Assembly (NCBI GenBank): GCA_001464695.1 | Contig: LNDQ01000156.1 | Location: 1-64,000, forward strand | Source of the DNA: Betaproteobacteria bacterium Ga0077523 | GTDB taxonomy: Bacteria; Pseudomonadota; Gammaproteobacteria; Burkholderiales; Ga0077523 | Length of the DNA stretch: 64,000 nt | Direction of reading: 5' to 3' | Shown here: in pieces, positions 35,790 through 49,567 of the stretch | How the letters are laid out: every line of letters begins with the position of its first letter | Numbering within the stretch: the first letter of the stretch is position 1 | Notes under the pieces: generated by a model | Told to the model about the DNA's origin: nothing | Databases searched by the model: none | Seen by the model: only the letters and a program-made list of their open reading frames with translations | Program-made: the position numbers and the translations under genes

Positions 35790-37636
35790 GCGATCCTCTC
35801 GCGCCTCGGTTCCACGGCGAGTGCGTGGACATGCTTGGTGATGGCGCCCGCGATGAAGCGTGCGGTGATGGGGGTGCCGTCGAAGTGCAGCACCCGCGTC
35901 AGTTTCGCGGGATCGACGTCGAGCTCGTTGACGAGCAGCGTGCGCATCTGGGCATCGCGGTTCTGTTCCACCACGAACACTTGGTCGTGGGCATCGATGA
36001 AGTCGCGGACAGCATCCGGAAACGGGAAGGCCCGCAGTCGCAGCGCGTCGAGATGGATGTCCGCTGCGGCCAGCGCTTCGAGCGCTTCGTCCATCGCCGG
36101 CGAGGTGGAGCCGAAGTAGATGGTGCCGAGGCGGGTCTTGCGGCTTGCCGCGCGCAATATGGGCTGCGGTACCAATGCGGCCGCGGTTTCGAACTTCCGC
36201 AGCAGGCGTTCCACGTTGTACGTGTAGTCCTTGCCGGACTCCGAGTAGCGCGCGTACGCGTCGCGGGTGGTGCCGCGCGTGAAATATGCACCGAGTGACG
36301 GATGGGTGCCGGGCAGGGTGCGCCATGGGATACCGTCGCCATCGACGTCCTTGTAGCGGCCGAAATCCTTGCCTGCTTCGAGTTCGGCGGCACTCATCAC
36401 CTTGCCGCGATCGTAGCGGCGCGCATCGTCCCAGGCGAGCGGTGCGCACAGTCGCTGATTCATGCCGATGTCGAGATCGCTCATCACGAATACCGGTGTC
36501 TGCAGCCGGTCAGCCAGGTCGAGCGCCGCGGCGGCGTGTTCGAAACATTCGGCCGGGTCCTGCGGCAGCAGCAGCACGTGCTTGGTGTCGCCATGCGAGG
36601 CGTAGGCGCTCGCGAGCAGGTCGGCCTGCTGGGTGCGGGTCGGCATGCCGGTGGAAGGTCCACCGCGCTGCACGTCGACGATGGTGAGCGGGATTTCGGC
36701 GAAATAGGCGAGGCCGATGAACTCGGTCATCAGCGAAATGCCGGGTCCGGAAGTGCACGTGAAAGCGCGCGCGCCGTTCCAGCCGGCGCCGGTGATGATG
36801 CCGATGGAAGCGATCTCGTCCTCGGCCTGGACGATGGCGAATTTGTGCTCGCCGGTGTCGGCATCCACCCGGAACTTGCGGCAGTACTTGTCGAATGCTT
36901 CGGCCACGGACGAGGAGGGCGTGATGGGGTACCAAGCGCAGACCGTGGCACCGCCGTAGACGCAGCCCAGCGCCGTGGCTGCATTGCCTTCGATGAAAAT
37001 GCGGTCACCGACCTTGTCGGCTGCCTTCACCCGCAGGCCGACCTCCGGTGCCTGGGGCGGCTTCAGATGGTCGCGCGCAAAGCTGCAACCTGCATGCAGC
37101 GCGCGCACGTTCGATTCGAGCAGGCGTTCCTTGCCGCGATACTGTTCGCCGAAGAGGCTCTCGATGACCGACGCGTCGACGTCGAGCAGCACCGACAGCG
37201 CACCCAGCACCATGATGTTCTTGAAGAGCTGGCGCTGGCGCGAATCGTCGTAGGTGGCGTTGCAGATCGCGGTGACCGGCATGCCGATCACGGCGATGTC
37301 GTTGCGGAACGCCGATGCCGGCATGGGCCGGGTGCTGTCGTAGAACAGGTACCCGCCGGGCTCGATCTCGGCCACGTCCTGGTCCCAGGTCTGCGGGTTC
37401 ATCGCCACCATCATGTCGATGCCGCCGCGCCGGCCGAGCCAGCCGCGTTCGCTCACGCGGACTTCGTACCAGGTGGGCAGTCCCTGGATGTTGCTGGGAA
37501 AGATGTTGCGCGGACTGACCGGCACGCCCATGCGCAGGATCGATTTGGCGAAGAGTTCGTTCGCCGACGCCGACCCCGAGCCATTGACGTTGGCGAACTT
37601 GACGACGAAGTCGTTGACCGCTTCGAGCCGCTTCAT
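35786..37636 (-). CDS. korA: 2-oxoacid:acceptor oxidoreductase, gamma-alpha fusion subunit, KorA-like
   Basis: This 616-aa protein fuses the gamma domain (1-190, NGSGSASANELFAKSILRMG, VSERGWLGRRGGIDMMVAM) with the alpha pyrimidine-binding domain (about 210-420). The latter reads CVYGGATVCAWYPITPSSS, FTCTSGPGISLMTEFIG and RGGPSTGMPTRTQQADL, with domain II at the end. The conserved YPITPSS and GPSTG motifs are those of 2-oxoglutarate and related ferredoxin oxidoreductases. The start (37636) and stop overlap the neighbours by four bases each, so subunit ratios are probably set by translational coupling. Confidence 0.92.
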   Translation of the reverse strand: MKRLEAVNDFVVKFANVNGSGSASANELFAKSILRMGVPVSPRNIFPSNIQGLPTWYEVRVSERGWLGRRGGIDMMVAMNPQTWDQDVAEIEPGGYLFYDSTRPMPASAFRNDIAVIGMPVTAICNATYDDSRQRQLFKNIMVLGALSVLLDVDASVIESLFGEQYRGKERLLESNVRALHAGCSFARDHLKPPQAPEVGLRVKAADKVGDRIFIEGNAATALGCVYGGATVCAWYPITPSSSVAEAFDKYCRKFRVDADTGEHKFAIVQAEDEIASIGIITGAGWNGARAFTCTSGPGISLMTEFIGLAYFAEIPLTIVDVQRGGPSTGMPTRTQQADLLASAYASHGDTKHVLLLPQDPAECFEHAAAALDLADRLQTPVFVMSDLDIGMNQRLCAPLAWDDARRYDRGKVMSAAELEAGKDFGRYKDVDGDGIPWRTLPGTHPSLGAYFTRGTTRDAYARYSESGKDYTYNVERLLRKFETAAALVPQPILRAASRKTRLGTIYFGSTSPAMDEALEALAAADIHLDALRLRAFPFPDAVRDFIDAHDQVFVVEQNRDAQMRTLLVNELDVDPAKLTRVLHFDGTPITARFIAGAITKHVHALAVEPRRERIA

Positions 37637-39471
37637 GCCGCGGTTACCACGCGAGTGGTCGCGGGCTTGGCGTCGCGACAGGCCGGACCGGCCATGGTGG
37701 TCTGCAACAGGAACTTCTGCATGTCCCAGGCGCCGGTGGGGCAGCGCTCGGCGCACAGGCCGCAGTGCAGACACACGTCCTCGTCCTTCACCATCACGCG
37801 CAGGGTCTTGAGCGGCCCGCTCACGTACAGCGCCTGGTCGGCGTTGGTCGCAGGCGCCTTGAGCCGCGTGCGCAGATCGGCCTCTTCGCCGTCGGTGGTG
37901 AAGGTGATGCAGTCCATGGGGCAGATGTCCACACAGGCATCGCACTCGATGCACTGCTTCTCGGTGAACACCGTCTGCACGTCGCAGTTGAGGCAGCGCT
38001 CGGCTTCCTTGAGGGCGGTGACCGGGTCGAAGCCGAGTTCCACTTCCACCTTGATGCTCTGCAACGCCTTCTGCGCTGCGGCCCACGGCACTTTCGAGCG
38101 CAAGTCGCTGGACACCGCGTTGTGGTAGCTCCACTCGTGGATGCCCATCTTCTGGGAGACGAGGTTCACGTGCGGCGGCGGTCGCTTGGTGACAGGCTCG
38201 TCGTGCAGGAACCGGTCGATCGACACGGCCGCCTCGTGGCCGTGAGCCACGGCGGTGATGATGTTCTTCGGCCCGAAGGCCGCGTCACCGCCGAAGAACA
38301 CTTTCGCCGTGCTCGATTGGAAGGTCTTCGCATCGAGACGGGGCAGGCCGTAGTCGTCGAAATCGATGCCGCAGTCGCGCTCGATCCAGGGAAAGCTGTT
38401 CTCCTGGCCGACGGCGATCAACACCTCGTCGCAGGGGATCGTCACTTCAGGCTCCCCGGTGGGCACCAGCGAGCGGCGGCCCTTGGCGTCGTAGACCGCC
38501 TTGACGATCTCGAAGCGCATGGCCACCAGCGTGCCGCCTTCGAGCACGAAGGCCTTGGGCACGTGATAGTTGATGATGGGGATGCCTTCGTGCATGGCAT
38601 CCTCCTTTTCCCAGGGCGAGGCCTTCATCTCCTCGTAGCCCGAGCGCACGATCACCTTGACCTCGTCGGCGCCAAGGCGGCGCGCCGACCGGCAACAGTC
38701 CATGGCGGTGTTGCCGCCACCCAGCACGATGACGCGCTTCTTGACGCCGGTGACGTGGCCGAAGGAGACCGAGGCGAGCCAGTCGATGCCGATGTGGATG
38801 TCTGCGGCCGCTTCGCGCCGGCCGGGAATGTCGAGATCGCGGCCGCGCGGCGCCCCGCAACCCACGAACACCGCGTCCCAGGGTTCGGCCAGCAGTGCGG
38901 CCATGGAGTCGACGCGCTGGCCGCCGCGAAACTCGACCCCCAGGTTGAGGATGTAGTTGCACTCCTCGTCGATCACGCTCTCCGGCAACCGGAACCGCGG
39001 GATCTGGGTGCGGATGAAACCGCCGGCCTTCTGCTCGCCGTCGAACACGGTGACCGAGTAACCCTGTGCGGCCAGGTCGCGCGCAACGGTGAGGGAGGCT
39101 GGGCCTGCGCCGACACAGGCCACGCGCTTGCCATTCTTGGCGGCTGTGCGCTGGATGCGGGCGCGAACCTCGTCGCCCTTGAAGTCCGCCGCCACCCGTT
39201 TGAGGCGGCAGATGGCGACCGGCTCGGGCTTGGCGGTGTTGGCTTCTTCGACGCGCCCGCGCCGACAGGCCGGTTCACAGGGGCGGTCGCAGGTACGGCC
39301 CAGTATGCCGGGGAAGACGTTGGACACCCAGTTGACCATGTAGGCGTCGTCGTAACGACCCTGGGCGATCAGGCGGATGTACTCGGGAACAGGGGTATGG
39401 GCGGGACAGGCCCATTGGCAATCGACGACCTTGTGGAAATACTCCGGGTCGTCCACATCTGTGGGACGCAC
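37633..39471 (-). CDS. korC: NAD(P)H-dependent FAD / iron-sulfur subunit of the 2-oxoacid oxidoreductase, KorC-like
   Basis: The 612-aa protein resembles the glutamate synthase small chain. It has an N-terminal helical 4Fe-4S domain (CQWACPAHTPVPEYI, GRTCDRPCEPACRRG) and a FAD site (VACVGAGPASLTVARDLAAQG, VFFGGDAAFGPKNIITA). A NAD(P) site follows (VIVLGGGNTAMDCCRSARRLG). Two C-terminal 4Fe-4S clusters are visible (CIECDACVDICP, CLHCGLCAERCP). GTG 39471 has a strong GGAGGAG upstream. In Azoarcus evansii a similar KorC subunit couples 2-oxoglutarate oxidation to NADP reduction and supplies reductant for aromatic ring reduction. The same role is inferred here, but no benzoyl-CoA reductase lies in the window. 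Confidence 0.88.
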   Translation of the reverse strand: MRPTDVDDPEYFHKVVDCQWACPAHTPVPEYIRLIAQGRYDDAYMVNWVSNVFPGILGRTCDRPCEPACRRGRVEEANTAKPEPVAICRLKRVAADFKGDEVRARIQRTAAKNGKRVACVGAGPASLTVARDLAAQGYSVTVFDGEQKAGGFIRTQIPRFRLPESVIDEECNYILNLGVEFRGGQRVDSMAALLAEPWDAVFVGCGAPRGRDLDIPGRREAAADIHIGIDWLASVSFGHVTGVKKRVIVLGGGNTAMDCCRSARRLGADEVKVIVRSGYEEMKASPWEKEDAMHEGIPIINYHVPKAFVLEGGTLVAMRFEIVKAVYDAKGRRSLVPTGEPEVTIPCDEVLIAVGQENSFPWIERDCGIDFDDYGLPRLDAKTFQSSTAKVFFGGDAAFGPKNIITAVAHGHEAAVSIDRFLHDEPVTKRPPPHVNLVSQKMGIHEWSYHNAVSSDLRSKVPWAAAQKALQSIKVEVELGFDPVTALKEAERCLNCDVQTVFTEKQCIECDACVDICPMDCITFTTDGEEADLRTRLKAPATNADQALYVSGPLKTLRVMVKDEDVCLHCGLCAERCPTGAWDMQKFLLQTTMAGPACRDAKPATTRVVTAA

Positions 39472-39623
39472 GAGCGGTCTTCTCCTCCGGTTGGAGCGAC
39501 CACGCTCGCCGGCCGTCGGCTAGAGACGGTCCGGGCAGGACACCCCTTATGTTTTGCCTGCCAGTCTACATGGAGCGGGCCCGATTCGCTTAGACCGGTG
39601 GATTTCCCGTGGGATGGTGCCGG

Positions 39624-40220
39624 CTACCTGGGGAAATACATCTTCTCCCGCGCAAGCTTGTAGCTCCATGGCAGACCGGCATTCTTCCAGCCGTTCACGT
39701 CGCGCCGGCCGTCCTGGCTCATGTCGCCTTCGAAGCCGTCGACCACCGAATAGACCCGGGTCCAGCCGTCCTCGGCCAGCCGATTGGCGGCGCGACTGCT
39801 GCGGTCGCCGGAGCGGCAGATGAGGACCACGACGTCGGTCTTGGCGAGCCCCTTGGCCTGCAGGCGCCGCTGCATCTCGGGCACGAAATCCTGCACGGGT
39901 TCGAGCTGATACATGCCGCGCTTGGCGTCCCAGTCGGTCATGATTTCCTGATGTTCGACGTAGGGGACCAATGCATCCACCGGGGTGGGCATGCCCACGT
40001 ACATGGCTTCGGCGCGAGTGCGGATGTCCACGAACAGCACCTTAGCGCTGCCGCCGTGCTGCTCAACGAACGTCGGGACCTCCTTCGCCTCCAGGTACAA
40101 CCCGGAGTTGGAGCGCTTGATCTCGGGCAGGTCGGACGACTTGACCGCGCTTGCCGCTGTCGGCGCCAAGGCCGCGACGACGGCAATGGCGATCGCAAGA
40201 AACCCCGAAACGCGATTCAT
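39624..40220 (-). CDS. Periplasmic rhodanese-like sulfurtransferase
   Basis: The 198-aa protein has a signal peptide (MNRVSGFLAIAIAVVAALAP, cleaved near TAASA) and one rhodanese domain. The catalytic Cys is C135 in the loop ICRSGDRS, and FVDIRTRAEAMYVGMP is the N-terminal motif. Rhodaneses move sulfane sulfur to cyanide, thiols or redox proteins. A stop-to-start distance of about 150 bases separates it from the oxidoreductase operon upstream, so it may have its own promoter. Confidence 0.9.
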   Translation of the reverse strand: MNRVSGFLAIAIAVVAALAPTAASAVKSSDLPEIKRSNSGLYLEAKEVPTFVEQHGGSAKVLFVDIRTRAEAMYVGMPTPVDALVPYVEHQEIMTDWDAKRGMYQLEPVQDFVPEMQRRLQAKGLAKTDVVVLICRSGDRSSRAANRLAEDGWTRVYSVVDGFEGDMSQDGRRDVNGWKNAGLPWSYKLAREKMYFPR

Positions 40221-40363
40221 GGCGTCACTCCTGGATGGCTGATGATTCGACGGCGGTGGTCAAGATCGGTTCAACGCGATCCGGTCGGCTGGGGATGACG
40301 TGCATGGCGCGATCGTACCCGCTGCTGCTTCCGGAACGTCCCGAATGCGCCACAATTGCATCC

Positions 40364-44674
<4,311 letters not shown>

Positions 44675-44827
44675 CTGCGGCAGGACAAGCTTGCGTATTG
44701 CATGCTCGGCGGATGCCGCGCCGGGAGTAACATGCCCCGGTCGACTCGATCGAAGGTCGACGATGGCAGCCCGATCGTGCGGCAGCCCTTCGGGCGCAGA
44801 CCGACCCTATGGAACGCGGAGGCCTCC

Positions 44828-45091
44828 ATGAAAACCCACAGCTTGATCGCAGCAACGATGCTCAGTCTCGTGCCGTTCGCCGTGCTGGCGGCAGAAAAGG
44901 ACACGCGCGGCGGTACCTGTGACGACGCCAAGAGTCAGGTCGACTATTTCTGCACCGGCAAGGGCAATCCCGACGACATCATGGTCCAGACGCCCATCGC
45001 CTGTAACAACGCGCGCAAGAACATGGCGGCGGCCTGTGAAGGTGTGGTGGAGCCGGATGCCAAGTACGAGTTCAAGGATACGAAGAACTGA
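44828..45091 (+). CDS. Small secreted cysteine-containing protein of unknown function
   Basis: The 87-aa product has a signal peptide (MKTHSLIAATMLSLVPFAVL, cut after AA) and a short mature part with four cysteines (GGTCDDAKSQVDYFC, IACNNARKN, AACEGV), probably forming two disulfides. GGAGG lies five bases before the ATG. No known family was recognised. The gene lies between lhr and tadA in the same direction, with 37 bases before tadA. Confidence 0.7.
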   Translation: MKTHSLIAATMLSLVPFAVLAAEKDTRGGTCDDAKSQVDYFCTGKGNPDDIMVQTPIACNNARKNMAAACEGVVEPDAKYEFKDTKN

Positions 45092-45106
45092 TCTTCATTG
45101 CGGTAA

Positions 45107-45586
<480 letters not shown>

Positions 45587-45756
45587 TGCCGCCAGCCGCG
45601 GATGTTGCGGTGCGCCCACCCTCGATTTTCAGATAAGGGGCTGAATCATCGAGAGGATGTGGGGCCGCTGCGACTTGCATTGTGCGCCGCCAACGGATGG
45701 TCTAGAGTGCCCGCCCAACCGAAGTCCCCCACTACAACAGGTTTGACGAGGGTCTC

Positions 45757-46497
45757 ATGCGACTGAAGGGCAAGGTCTCCATCATCACGGGTGGCGGGCG
45801 CGGTATCGGCCAGGCCACGGCACTCAAGTTCGCGCGCGAAGGCGCACTGGTCGTGGTGAGCGACATGAACCAGGCCGCGGTGGACGACACGGTCGCCGAG
45901 ATCCGCAAGGCAGGCTTCGACGCACTCGGTTTCGTGGTGGACGTGACCAAGCGCGCCCAGATCGACGCGATGGTCGCGGCCGTCATGGTCAAGTACGGCC
46001 GCATCGATGTGCTGGTGAACAACGCCGGCATCGTGATGGACGCCCAATTGAAGAAGATGTCCGACGTCGCCTTCGACAAGGTGATCGACGTGAACCTCAA
46101 GGGCACGTACAACTGCACGCGCGCCGTGGTCGACATCATGATCGAGCAGTCCTCGGGCGTGATCCTCAATGCCTCGTCGATCGTCGGCATCTTCGGCAAT
46201 TTCGGGCAGACCAACTATGCGGCGAGCAAGTTCGGCGTCATCGGCATGGTGAAGACCTGGGCGCGCGAACTCGGCAAGAAGGGCATCCGCGCCAATGCGG
46301 TGTGCCCAGGCTTCGTCGAGACGCCCATCCTTGCTTCGATTCCCGAGAAGGTGCTCGAGAGCATGCGCGAGCGTGTGCCGATGGGGCGGCTCGGGAAGCC
46401 GGAGGACATTGCGAACACCTATGCGTTCCTGGCTTCCGATGAAGCGAGCTACATCAACGGCGCCGTGATCGAGGTGAGCGGCGGGGCGACGATCTGA
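45757..46497 (+). CDS. Short-chain dehydrogenase/reductase (FabG-like)
   Basis: The 246-aa classical SDR has the cofactor motif IITGGGRGIGQATALKFA, NNAGIV, the catalytic Ser in ILNASSIVGIFG and the YxxxK pair in NYAASKFGVIGM. The ending INGAVIEVSGGATI is typical of FabG/3-oxoacyl reductases. Asp after the second strand (SDMNQAA) favours NADH. The substrate cannot be told. A convergent mtnA gene lies 64 bases away beyond a strong hairpin. Confidence 0.92.
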   Translation: MRLKGKVSIITGGGRGIGQATALKFAREGALVVVSDMNQAAVDDTVAEIRKAGFDALGFVVDVTKRAQIDAMVAAVMVKYGRIDVLVNNAGIVMDAQLKKMSDVAFDKVIDVNLKGTYNCTRAVVDIMIEQSSGVILNASSIVGIFGNFGQTNYAASKFGVIGMVKTWARELGKKGIRANAVCPGFVETPILASIPEKVLESMRERVPMGRLGKPEDIANTYAFLASDEASYINGAVIEVSGGATI

Positions 46498-46514
46498 GGG
46501 TTTGGTGGCGGGTT

Positions 46515-46559
46515 GGCCCCCACCCCAACCCTCCCCCGACGAAGTCGGGGATGGGGGCC
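46515..46559. terminator. Bidirectional hairpin terminator between SDR and mtnA
   Basis: The outer arms GGCCCCCA and TGGGGGCC enclose a second stem CCCCGAC-GAA-GTCGGGG. It lies between convergent stops and can serve both strands. The sequence belongs to the same G/C-rich repeat family as the inverted-repeat element between rnc and era. Confidence 0.6.
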
Positions 46560-46561
46560 AG

Positions 46562-47614
46562 CTAAACGGAATCCACGAGCCCCTGCAGCGACTCTCTATC
46601 AGGCTTTCGCACCACCCCCGCCTCGGTGATCAATGCCGTCACCAGATCCGCCGGAGTCACATCGAACGCGGGATTGAACGTCGGCACGCCGTCGGGTGCC
46701 CACACTTCGCTGCCGTAGCCGGCGACCTCCTCGCGTCCGCGCTCCTCGATCGGAATCGAGGCGCCGTTGTCGAGCGACAGATCGAGCGTGGACAACGGAC
46801 ACGCGACGTAGAACGGAATGCCGTGCCGCGCGGCGAGCACCGCCACCGGGAACGTGCCGATCTTGTTGGCGACATCGCCGTTGGCCGCCACGCGATCGGC
46901 GCCGACGATCACGAGGTCGATGCCGCCTCGGGACATCAAGTAGCCGGCGGCCGCATCCGGCAACAGGGTCACGGGGATGCCGTCTTGCTGGAGTTCCCAG
47001 GCGGTGAGGCGGGCGCCTTGCAGCACCGGGCGTGTTTCGTCGGCGAACACGCTCACGCGTTTCCCGGCTGCAACCGCGGATCGGATCACGCCCAGTGCAG
47101 TACCGTGGCCGGCCGTGGCGAGTGCACCAGCGTTGCAGTGGGTCAGAACGCTGGCACCGTCGGGGACCAGTGCCGCTCCGAGTTCACCCATGCGTCGATT
47201 CGCGGCGACATCGGCTTCCAGAATGGCATGGGCTTCGAGCAGCAGCAGCCGGGCGATTGCTGCAGGATCCTCCAGAGCATGCGTGCACCAGACGGCCCGC
47301 ATGCGATGGAGCGCCCAGAAGAGGTTCACCGCCGTGGGGCGGCTTGCGGCCAGGGTGTCGAACGCCTGGGCGAGTCGTGGGCTGAACCGATCCGACGGTT
47401 CATGGGCGAGCCGCAGCGCTTCCACGGCGATGCCATAGGACGCGGCACAGCCGATGGCCGGAGCCCCGCGGATCACCAAGGTCCGGATGGCGTCGGCCAC
47501 GTCTGCGGCCGTGTCGAGCACCAGATACTCGACGGTGCGCGGCAGCCGGCGCTGATCGAGCAACCGCACGCGCCCGTCCGCGGTCCATGCGATGGTCTGG
47601 AACGAGGGGGTCAT
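46562..47614 (-). CDS. mtnA: S-methyl-5-thioribose-1-phosphate isomerase MtnA
   Basis: The 350-aa enzyme isomerises methylthioribose-1-phosphate to methylthioribulose-1-phosphate in methionine salvage. The catalytic Cys is in SVLTHCNAGALATAGHGTAL and the Asp in VIVGADRVAANGDVANKIGT. RTLVIRGAPAIGCAASYG and the length fit. Its ATG overlaps the stop of the class II aldolase gene (ATGA), and it is the second gene of that operon. A canonical mtnB-C-D set is absent, so the aldolase may act next, as in shunt pathways known from Rhodospirillum. Confidence 0.95.
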   Translation of the reverse strand: MTPSFQTIAWTADGRVRLLDQRRLPRTVEYLVLDTAADVADAIRTLVIRGAPAIGCAASYGIAVEALRLAHEPSDRFSPRLAQAFDTLAASRPTAVNLFWALHRMRAVWCTHALEDPAAIARLLLLEAHAILEADVAANRRMGELGAALVPDGASVLTHCNAGALATAGHGTALGVIRSAVAAGKRVSVFADETRPVLQGARLTAWELQQDGIPVTLLPDAAAGYLMSRGGIDLVIVGADRVAANGDVANKIGTFPVAVLAARHGIPFYVACPLSTLDLSLDNGASIPIEERGREEVAGYGSEVWAPDGVPTFNPAFDVTPADLVTALITEAGVVRKPDRESLQGLVDSV

Positions 47615-49107
47615 CGCCGGACGGGGGACAGCGCGAGGATCTCGCCGAGCAGCCCGGCTGGTGCGCAGTCGGTGCGACCGGTCACGACCCGATCGATGCC
47701 GCCGAAGCCGTAGGCGACTTCGATCACGGTTGCGTCATCCAGCGATTCAGCGGCTGGTAGCACCAGCAGGCCATCGCGCGGCCTCGCCTCTGCACCGAGC
47801 GCCACCACCGCTGAGCCTTCTGCGAGCAACACGTCGATCTGTTCCACCTGATCGGCCAGCACCAGGGCGACTTCGCCAAGCCGCGGCCACGGTGTGGGGA
47901 CCTGCGCCCGCAGCCCGCGCTCGAACCCGCCGTAGTGCAACTCCGCCAGCAGGATGTCTGCAGGCGGCAGCGAGAGGTAACGATCGTGCGCAGCGGCACG
48001 TGACGCAATGCGGATGTCGTGGCGATAGATCTGCGCCGTCATGCGGGCATGACGCGCGTCCACGCTGGCGGCCACGAGGCCGAGTACCGGATCGAGGACG
48101 ATGCGAGCAGCAGCATCGGGCAGGGTGCGCGGATCCTGCCCCGAGGGCGCATGGGCCGCGAGATACGCACGATAGTCGGTCGCATAGGCCTGCACGTCGC
48201 GACCGAACAGCGGTACTCGCTTCGTGAACACAGCGTGCTGCGGGGTCGGTGGTCCTTGCGTGGCGAGTTCGCGCAGGTCCTTGCGGGCGATGAAGCCCAC
48301 GACCTCGGGGCTCTGGTCGACGGTGAGGATCATCGGCCAGCCCGCCACCGCGCTCAGATCGCGGCGCAGGCATGCCAGTGCCAGTGCGCCCTCACGGGAT
48401 CGCGGCGGCGGCATGCCGGTCGGCAGTTCCCATGCGTCGTGGGCACGCAGATAGGTCTCGGCCCGGTTGATCAGCGCGAGCATGTTCTCGTAGGACGTAC
48501 GAGCATCGTCGCCGAAGGCGACCACTCCATGCTTTTCCAGGATCAGTCCGATGGTCCGGGCAGTCCGTTCGCGTTCGAGGGTGGCCTTGCACGACTTGGC
48601 GAGGTCGAAACCGGAGTGGGAGAACGGCACGAGCGGCGCGTAATCGCCGAAGACCTCGCGCGCGATCTTTCGGCCCCATGCCGTGTTCACTATCGCGAGC
48701 ACGCTGTCGGCATGGGTGTGCTCGACGTGGCTCGAAGGCACCGAAGCGTGCAGCAACGTTTCGATGGATGGCTTCGGGGCATCGGCGCGCAGCTTGAGCG
48801 GTGCCAGCCCGGCCATCATGCCGTCAGTATCGAGGTGTTCCTGCGCGAGCAGGGCGCGAGCCCCTGCCAGATCGATCGGTGTGAAATCCGCCGGTGTCAC
48901 CTGTGCGAGATCGGATCCGCTGCCTTTCACGTACAGGCAAGGGACCGACGTCCCGTCGGCGCGCAGCCAGGGAGACTTGAGCGATGTATTGCCGCCGCCA
49001 TGCAGCACCAGGTCCGCATCGGCGCCAAGGAGGCGCGAGGTGTAGGCCCGCAACTCCAAAGCGTCGGCGCAACGTGACGCGGACTCGTCGTTCCAGAGCG
49101 AATGCAT
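47611..49107 (-). CDS. Class II aldolase with vestigial SDR-like C-terminus
   Basis: The 498-aa protein starts with a class II aldolase/adducin domain (about 20-245). LVLHGGGNTSLKSPW, the metal-site histidines in SHVEHTHADSVLAIV and ILEKHGVVAFGDD are typical of RhaD/YuxG-type aldolases. The C-terminal part (about 400-498) resembles the start of a short-chain dehydrogenase (GEVALVLADQVEQIDVLLAE), but the glycine-rich cofactor motif and YxxxK are gone. In full bifunctional proteins (about 680 aa) the SDR half is active. Overlap with mtnA suggests it cleaves methylthioribulose-phosphate or another ketose phosphate. The start ATG 49107 lies 45 bases from the divergent GNAT gene. Confidence 0.85.
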   Translation of the reverse strand: MHSLWNDESASRCADALELRAYTSRLLGADADLVLHGGGNTSLKSPWLRADGTSVPCLYVKGSGSDLAQVTPADFTPIDLAGARALLAQEHLDTDGMMAGLAPLKLRADAPKPSIETLLHASVPSSHVEHTHADSVLAIVNTAWGRKIAREVFGDYAPLVPFSHSGFDLAKSCKATLERERTARTIGLILEKHGVVAFGDDARTSYENMLALINRAETYLRAHDAWELPTGMPPPRSREGALALACLRRDLSAVAGWPMILTVDQSPEVVGFIARKDLRELATQGPPTPQHAVFTKRVPLFGRDVQAYATDYRAYLAAHAPSGQDPRTLPDAAARIVLDPVLGLVAASVDARHARMTAQIYRHDIRIASRAAAHDRYLSLPPADILLAELHYGGFERGLRAQVPTPWPRLGEVALVLADQVEQIDVLLAEGSAVVALGAEARPRDGLLVLPAAESLDDATVIEVAYGFGGIDRVVTGRTDCAPAGLLGEILALSPVRR

Positions 49108-49131
49108 GCGGATGACGGACTGAGAATAGCC

Positions 49132-49147
49132 GGCGATTATAATCGCC
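49132..49147. promoter_or_regulatory. Symmetric bidirectional promoter core
   Basis: GGCGATTATAATCGCC is a perfect 16-bp palindrome that contains ATTATAAT, so a TATAAT -10 reads on both strands. On the plus strand the -10 (49138-49143) ends nine bases before the GNAT ATG 49152, implying a leaderless mRNA. On the minus strand it can serve the aldolase-mtnA operon. The -35 elements are weak. Confidence 0.5.
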
Positions 49148-49151
49148 GCCC

Positions 49152-49567
49152 ATGTCGCGATCCGCCGCCTTCGACGTTCGCCTCGTCGCCTGGGACGAGG
49201 CGCACGCGGCACTGGAATCGGTCCGTCGCGCCGTGTTCGTGGTCGAGCAGCACGTGCCGGAAGCACTCGAGTGGGACGAAGCCGACGCCGTCTCGCAGCA
49301 CGCGCTGGCGTCGGCGGACTGCCCGACGGACACATCGGGCGCATCGCCGTGCTGCGCACATGGCGCGGACGTGGCGTGGGCGCTGCCCTCCTCACGGCGA
49401 TGATCGAGGCGGCACGCGAGCGCGGATTTGCGACCGTGCTGCTCAATGCGCAGGTGCAGGCCCTCGACTTCTATCGGCGGTTCGGCTTCGTCGCCGAAGG
49501 TGAGGTGTTTCCCGATGCCGGCATTCCGCATCAGGCCATGCGGCTCGAACTCACGCCCCCAAGTTGA
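49152..49567 (+). pseudogene. GNAT-family N-acetyltransferase, frameshifted
   Basis: The gene starts as a GNAT protein (AFDVRLVAWDEAHAALESVR, then VEQHVPEALEWDEADAVSQ) and breaks near 49305-49325. The second frame continues with GGLPDGHIGRIAVLRTWRGR, the acetyl-CoA motif RGRGVGAALLTAMIEAARER and FYRRFGF, ending at 49567. Comparison with relatives suggests about 35 bases lost plus a shift. As written neither piece holds a whole fold. The gene is divergent from the aldolase operon and converges with the NRDE gene, whose stop lies inside its last codons. Confidence 0.75.

Noticed and set aside
36302-38128. Forward frame of 608 codons opposite the oxidoreductase genes
   Set aside because: It is a shadow of the KorA/KorC-like genes with no motif or ribosome-binding site.
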